DNA from: DATDVD01 sp035290065
GTDB taxonomy: Bacteria > Pseudomonadota > Gammaproteobacteria > Coxiellales > Coxiellaceae
NCBI GenBank assembly: GCA_035290065.1
Contig: DATDVD010000132.1
Coordinates: 1 to 15,864 of the forward strand
Direction of reading: 5' to 3'
DNA: 15,864 bases
Both the position numbers and the translations under genes were made by a program. The notes under the pieces are model-generated. The model did no database searches, was not told the origin of the DNA, and saw only the letters and a program-made list of their open reading frames with translations. Shown one piece after another: positions 13,032 through 15,864 of this stretch. Each line of letters opens with the position of its first letter. The stretch's first letter is position 1.

Positions 13032-13646
13032 ATGAGCAGAAGAGAAGGTGAGTCAAAAGACCGTCCCTTTTTTTTTCGGGAAGGGGCTGAAAAATTTTCA
13101 ATGCCAAAAGCGTATCAACCTGAGGCAGTGTTAAAATTGATTGATGATAATGCTGTCGCACGAGAACGGTTAGCTCACTTAAGTACCATTTGTGCGGTGA
13201 GTGGCCCAGGGGCCCCTGCCGATTCTAGAAATTTGTATGGCGCAGGTATTCAATTAATGGCTCAAACATTGGCAGCGGGCGATTATCCAGAATTGGTAGC
13301 TGCGATGTTATGCGATAATTATGACGAATTTTGTGCCCATTGTGCGGAACCCTTTAATAGTGGTCAGCAACTTCATTGGCTTGAGTTTTTATATGCTTGC
13401 GGGGCTCGCACGATCAGTGAAATACTTTCTAAAGAGCACGAGGGTTTTACGCCTACACGTCACCCAGCCTTGGTTAATTATGCTGCTTTAACGGGTGATC
13501 GAGCGTGGGTGTTAGGTTTAATGGATACGTATGGTGTTCCCCCCGAATCCGATGGTCTTTGTTCCTTTGCTACAGCGGCTGATAAACCGGATCTAGCAGC
13601 AGCTATTCTCGGTCGATGTCGAGCAGCTCGTGGCGCTAAGCCTTAG
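13032..13646 (+). CDS. Helical-repeat (ankyrin-like) protein, unrecognised
   Basis: The 204-residue protein starts at ATG 13032; the only upstream purine stretch is a weak GTGAGA. A charged N-terminus (MSRREGESKDRP) leads into helical pairs. Residues about 95-200 show an ankyrin-like rhythm: LHWLEFLYACGARTISEIL, ALVNYAALTGDRAWVLGLMD and ATAADKPDLAAAILGRC, each with a helix, a short turn and a second Leu/Ala-rich helix. Canonical G-TPLH ankyrin motifs are absent, so the match is structural only. It lies 47 bases after the previous gene on the same strand and may share its transcript. The small size and repeat-like nature suggest a protein-binding module. Its role is unknown. Confidence 0.65.
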   Translation: MSRREGESKDRPFFFREGAEKFSMPKAYQPEAVLKLIDDNAVARERLAHLSTICAVSGPGAPADSRNLYGAGIQLMAQTLAAGDYPELVAAMLCDNYDEFCAHCAEPFNSGQQLHWLEFLYACGARTISEILSKEHEGFTPTRHPALVNYAALTGDRAWVLGLMDTYGVPPESDGLCSFATAADKPDLAAAILGRCRAARGAKP

Positions 13647-13880
13647 CCGTTAAGTTAATGCTCTCTTGTTTATTTCCTCCAAAGGGTTAAGTCTTGACTT
13701 GACCTTAGAAAAAAGTAATTGAGAAGGATGGAGCCCTGTAACTTACAACCGAATTTAAATCCGCGTAAATCTACGCCAGATAAAGATATCCTATTAAAAT
13801 TAATAACAGCTGTTTCCGATTTTCTGTGTTGCATAAAAAAAGAAAATATTCCTCGACAAAGATGCACGTCCATTTAATCT
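13647..13880 (-). pseudogene. Gap with a possible pentapeptide-repeat remnant
   Basis: On the minus strand, a frame at 13873-13670 reads VINFNRISLSGVDLRGFKF and then CKLQGSIL. The spacing of Leu/Phe every five residues (ISLSG-VDLRG-FKF) is the pentapeptide-repeat pattern, broken after about three units. ATG 13873 lacks a ribosome-binding site. The segment GTCTTGACTTGACC at 13691-13704 resembles worn MITE-type ends. Nothing else is recognised between the helical-repeat gene and the KGG gene promoter. Confidence 0.3.
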
Positions 13881-13908
13881 AGACTTAAACTATTTACAGA
13901 AGTATAAT
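13880..13908 (+). promoter_or_regulatory. Promoter of the KGG-motif protein gene, with possible PmrA-like repeat
   Basis: A perfect -10 TATAAT (13903-13908) has a moderate -35 TAGACT (13880-13885) at 17 bases. Overlapping it, TTTAATCTA-GA-CTTAAACTA (13873-13892) has half-sites 11 bp apart as in a PmrA box, but its distance to the -10 is 10 rather than seven bases. The PmrA reading is therefore weaker here. Confidence 0.5.
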
Positions 13909-13991
13909 AAGGGTGCGAGAATAAAATATAAAATACGTAAAAAACCTTATATTTTGCTCTCTTTTTCACTCACATAAACCGGAGGTGTATT

Positions 13992-14162
13992 ATGGCTGGT
14001 ACAAAAGAAGGTGCACAAAAAGCAGTGAGAACAAAAGGTCCGGCAGGATTAAGTCAAGCTGCTCAAAAAGCGGCGCGTACACGGGGCCATGAAAGCTTGA
14101 GTGCAGCCGGCCGAAAAGGCGGCCAAGCAAGTGGTGGAAACAGAAGCGGACGTTCTTCTTAA
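13992..14162 (+). CDS. Small KGG-motif stress-type hydrophilic protein
   Basis: The 56-residue protein (MAGTKEGAQKAVRTKGPAGL..., ending GRSGRSS-type) starts at ATG 13992, six bases after a strong GGAGG. It is basic and lacks hydrophobic segments. Three related units occur: KEGAQKAVRTKG, SQAAQKAARTRGHE and AAGRKGGQASGGNR. This resembles the KGG repeats of GsiB/general-stress-type hydrophilins, proteins thought to protect other molecules during desiccation or stress. With its high Lys/Arg/Ala content it also recalls small histone-like proteins of Coxiella, so nucleic-acid binding is an alternative. The strong promoter, strong ribosome site and downstream hairpin suggest high expression as a single-gene unit. 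Confidence 0.8.
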   Translation: MAGTKEGAQKAVRTKGPAGLSQAAQKAARTRGHESLSAAGRKGGQASGGNRSGRSS

Positions 14163-14187
14163 CGAATAGCGTGCTGCTGAAGAAATT

Positions 14188-14214
14188 ACGGCCTGTCTTA
14201 GAATGACAGGCCGT
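14188..14214 (+). terminator. Stem-loop after the KGG gene, imperfect terminator
   Basis: ACGGCCTGTC (14188-14197) and GACAGGCCGT (14205-14214) form a perfect 10-bp stem with a 7-base loop, 25 bases after the stop. The T-run (14226-14232) begins 11 bases later rather than directly, so termination may be partial. Confidence 0.6.
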
Positions 14215-14247
14215 AGAGTGAGGGATTTTTTTATTAATATTTTCGAT

Positions 14248-14552
14248 TTATAATTTCACATAAAAACCCGCTGAGATCACTTGAAAAGAACTTCTCCTTT
14301 TTCGTATCCATAAATCAATCCTAATCGATAGCCCAATTGAAGGGTAGAATGAGTACTCAGAGGTTTTTCTAACCAGTAACGGCTAATACCTGCCACTACA
14401 GAGCGATGCTTATAAGAATTAGTGAAAGTTCCCGCAAAGACCCCTTTTTCTATAAAGCCAATTAAATAATTAGATTGGATTTTCTCAAATAAATAATCCC
14501 CAAAAAATAAGGATTTTAAGGGTATTTTGAAAACGGGAAGATGGCTTTTCAT
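14248..14552 (-). pseudogene. Outer-membrane beta-barrel protein remnant
   Basis: From ATG 14552 the minus-strand frame reads MKSHLPVFKIPLKSLFFGDY, FEKIQSNYLIGFIEKGVFAG, TFTNSYKHRSVVAGISRYW and LQLGYRLGLIYGYEKGEV before TGA 14279-14277. The alternating strands and the GTFTNSY..RS motif resemble a small barrel family in Legionellales, sometimes annotated as sn-glycerol-3-phosphate transporter or lipid A-related. In the next frame, directly beyond, sits QVISAGFYVKL-stop (TAA 14250-14248), a typical barrel C-terminal strand. The middle-to-end part was therefore probably lost by a frame-disrupting deletion. The N-terminal signal peptide is also missing: the 53 codons upstream of this ATG in the open frame do not look like one. 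Confidence 0.6.
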
Positions 14553-14629
14553 GAGTTCCCATAGAGTAAAGAATGAGCCTTTTTTGCAAAAAAGACTATG
14601 AAAAAGGTAGTGATTAGGGGGTTTTGTGG

Positions 14630-14635
14630 TATAAT
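14630..14635 (+). promoter_or_regulatory. Extended -10 promoter candidate upstream of rhlE
   Basis: TG-G-TATAAT (14627-14635) is an exact extended -10 element, which can work without a -35. It would give rhlE a leader of about 148 bases containing two hairpins: TGCGCA/TGCGCA (14643-14662) and TGGCGT/ACGCCA (14744-14762). A second candidate, TTTCCA-17-TATTAT (14700-14728), lies closer to the gene. Confidence 0.4.
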
Positions 14636-14743
14636 AATCCTTTGCGCACTTCGGTCTGCGCAGCATTCGTTGCCCGCGCTTGGGATAGCCTGCCTCGAGT
14701 TTCCATAACAATCATTAATTTATATTATCCGCCTAGACCGATG

Positions 14744-14762
14744 TGGCGTTTTAAAGACGCCA
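14744..14762 (+). promoter_or_regulatory. Leader hairpin in the rhlE 5' untranslated region
   Basis: TGGCGT (14744-14749) and ACGCCA (14757-14762) form a 6-bp stem with a 7-base loop, ending 12 bases before the ribosome-binding site. It may affect translation or cold-related control of the helicase; this is inference. Confidence 0.4.
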
Positions 14763-14789
14763 GAGTAGGTTGATAGGAGAGGAAATACT

Positions 14790-15864
14790 ATGTCATTTAA
14801 TACCCTAGGTCTATCCGCTGAGCTTTTACGGGCTGTAGCGGACAGTGGTTATACAACCCCCACCCCCATTCAACAAGAAACCATCCCCGTTATTGTAGCC
14901 GGACGGGATTGCTTGGCCGGCGCCCAAACGGGCACGGGCAAAACAGCGGGCTTTACGTTGCCTTTGTTGCATCGCATGCAAGCGACCACCGTGAAGGAGA
15001 AACACCGGCCCATTCGAGCCTTAATTTTGGTACCTACCCGTGAATTAGCCGCTCAAGTTCAAGACAGCGTGCGTGCCTATTCCAAATATCTACCGTTTCG
15101 ATCGTTAGCGATTTATGGGGGGGCTAGCATGCATACCCAAATCGATAAATTACGACAGGGCGTGGATATTTTAGTCGCTACCCCAGGTCGATTATTGGAC
15201 CATGTGCGTCAAAAAACCCTTCGCTTATCTCAAGTAGAATTTTTGGTTCTGGATGAAGCGGATCGAATGTTGGATATGGGTTTTATTGCGGATATTCGGC
15301 AAATTATGGGCTTATTATCAAAAGAACGCCAAACCTTACTTTTCTCGGCCACGTTGACGAGAGAGATAAAAGCCTTAGCCAATGATTTACTTGCCTCGCC
15401 GGCCATCATTGAATTGGCGAAACAAAATATAGCCGCTGATACTGTTAAGCAGAAAGTCTATCGCGTAGACCGCTCTCGCAAACGAGAACTATTGTCTTAT
15501 TTGATAGGGGCTAATAATTGGCAACAAGTCCTGGTCTTTTCAAAGACCAAACATGGGGCTGATCGATTGGCGATCCAACTGGAAAAAGACGGTTTGAGTG
15601 CCACGGCCATCCATGGTGATAAGCGCCAGAGTGCTCGAGAACGGGCATTGCGGGTATTTAAAGCCGGTACCATTCGAGTATTAGTGGCGACCGATGTGGC
15701 CGCGCGAGGGCTTGATATTGATCAGCTGCCTCATGTGGTGAATTTTGATTTACCTCATAGTCCCGAGGATTATGTGCATCGCATTGGACGAACAGGACGC
15801 GCCGGCCATGAAGGGGAAGCGATTTCCTTGGTATCGGTGGACGAAGAAGGGTTTTTGGAAGACA
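14790..15864 (+). CDS. rhlE: DEAD-box RNA helicase RhlE (3' end beyond window)
   Basis: The frame starts at ATG 14790 after AGGAGAGG and is open to the window edge (358 residues seen). All core motifs are present in order: Q motif GYTTPTPIQ (20-28), Walker A AQTGTGKT (45-52), PTRELA, GG, TPGRLLDH, the DEAD box VLDEADRMLDMGF, SAT (FSATLT), then motif IV VFSKTK, motif V VATDVAARGLDID and motif VI HRIGRTGRAG. The DEADRMLDMGF wording and short N-terminus are typical of RhlE. The enzyme unwinds RNA using ATP in ribosome assembly and RNA turnover in the cytoplasm. The RhlE C-terminal basic extension is not visible. It is the only clearly core gene here and probably marks the edge of the accessory region. 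Confidence 0.93.
   Translation, partial: MSFNTLGLSAELLRAVADSGYTTPTPIQQETIPVIVAGRDCLAGAQTGTGKTAGFTLPLLHRMQATTVKEKHRPIRALILVPTRELAAQVQDSVRAYSKYLPFRSLAIYGGASMHTQIDKLRQGVDILVATPGRLLDHVRQKTLRLSQVEFLVLDEADRMLDMGFIADIRQIMGLLSKERQTLLFSATLTREIKALANDLLASPAIIELAKQNIAADTVKQKVYRVDRSRKRELLSYLIGANNWQQVLVFSKTKHGADRLAIQLEKDGLSATAIHGDKRQSARERALRVFKAGTIRVLVATDVAARGLDIDQLPHVVNFDLPHSPEDYVHRIGRTGRAGHEGEAISLVSVDEEGFLED

Noticed and set aside
14627..14700. GC-rich structured patch as a complete tRNA or known small RNA
   Set aside because: No cloverleaf, no TTCGA T-loop and no recognisable RNA family; kept only as a leader.

Overview
The window looks like an accessory (effector/genomic-island) region of an intracellular gammaproteobacterium of the order Legionellales, nearer Coxiellaceae or Legionellaceae than free-living relatives. 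This rests on a SidE-type phosphodiesterase protein, a membrane-anchored U-box protein, a Sel1-repeat protein, several unrecognised proteins with Gly/Pro/Ala-rich ends, and direct-repeat promoter elements matching the PmrA box that drives Dot/Icm effector genes in Legionella and Coxiella. No secretion gene is present, so delivery of these proteins into a host is inferred.

Layout. 1-757: tail of an unknown gene and a small two-helix membrane protein. 840-1380: orphan AbiEi/DUF6088-type antitoxin (minus strand) with a near-consensus promoter flanked by two identical 16-bp direct repeats. 1495-2134: the 3' part of a tRNA-Arg(ACG), probably an integration scar, next to an AlbA_2/Schlafen-type gene with a zinc ribbon. 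2135-2664: gene remnant, palindromic repeat and a MITE-like element. 2665-3560: DUF1778-GNAT (TacA-TacT type) toxin-antitoxin operon. 3697-8068: the centrepiece, a SidE-like PDE plus probable ADP-ribosyltransferase protein followed by a tandem U-box membrane protein, both suited to manipulating host ubiquitin. 8060-9518: decay zone with an accD fragment, a secreted cysteine-containing protein, a second MITE-like copy and two abutting gene remnants. 9514-10773: PmrA-box promoter and Sel1-repeat protein. 10774-11135: REP-like palindrome and GNAT remnant. 11217-13646: two unrecognised effector-like genes, possibly one operon. 13647-14250: pentapeptide-like remnant and a small KGG-motif stress protein with a strong promoter. 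14248-14552: decayed outer-membrane beta-barrel gene. 14630-15864: leader and incomplete rhlE DEAD-box helicase gene, the only clearly core gene.

How the parts fit. The large genes are probably effectors. Two promoters share the same geometry of PmrA-like box plus -10, suggesting common control. Gene fragments, short mobile repeats and toxin-antitoxin genes between them indicate repeated insertion and decay. Two effector reading frames appear to end in foreign sequence: the SidE-like gene in a dispersed repeat, and the U-box gene in the mutated start of an accD fragment. All family assignments come from reading motifs by eye; no database search was run.
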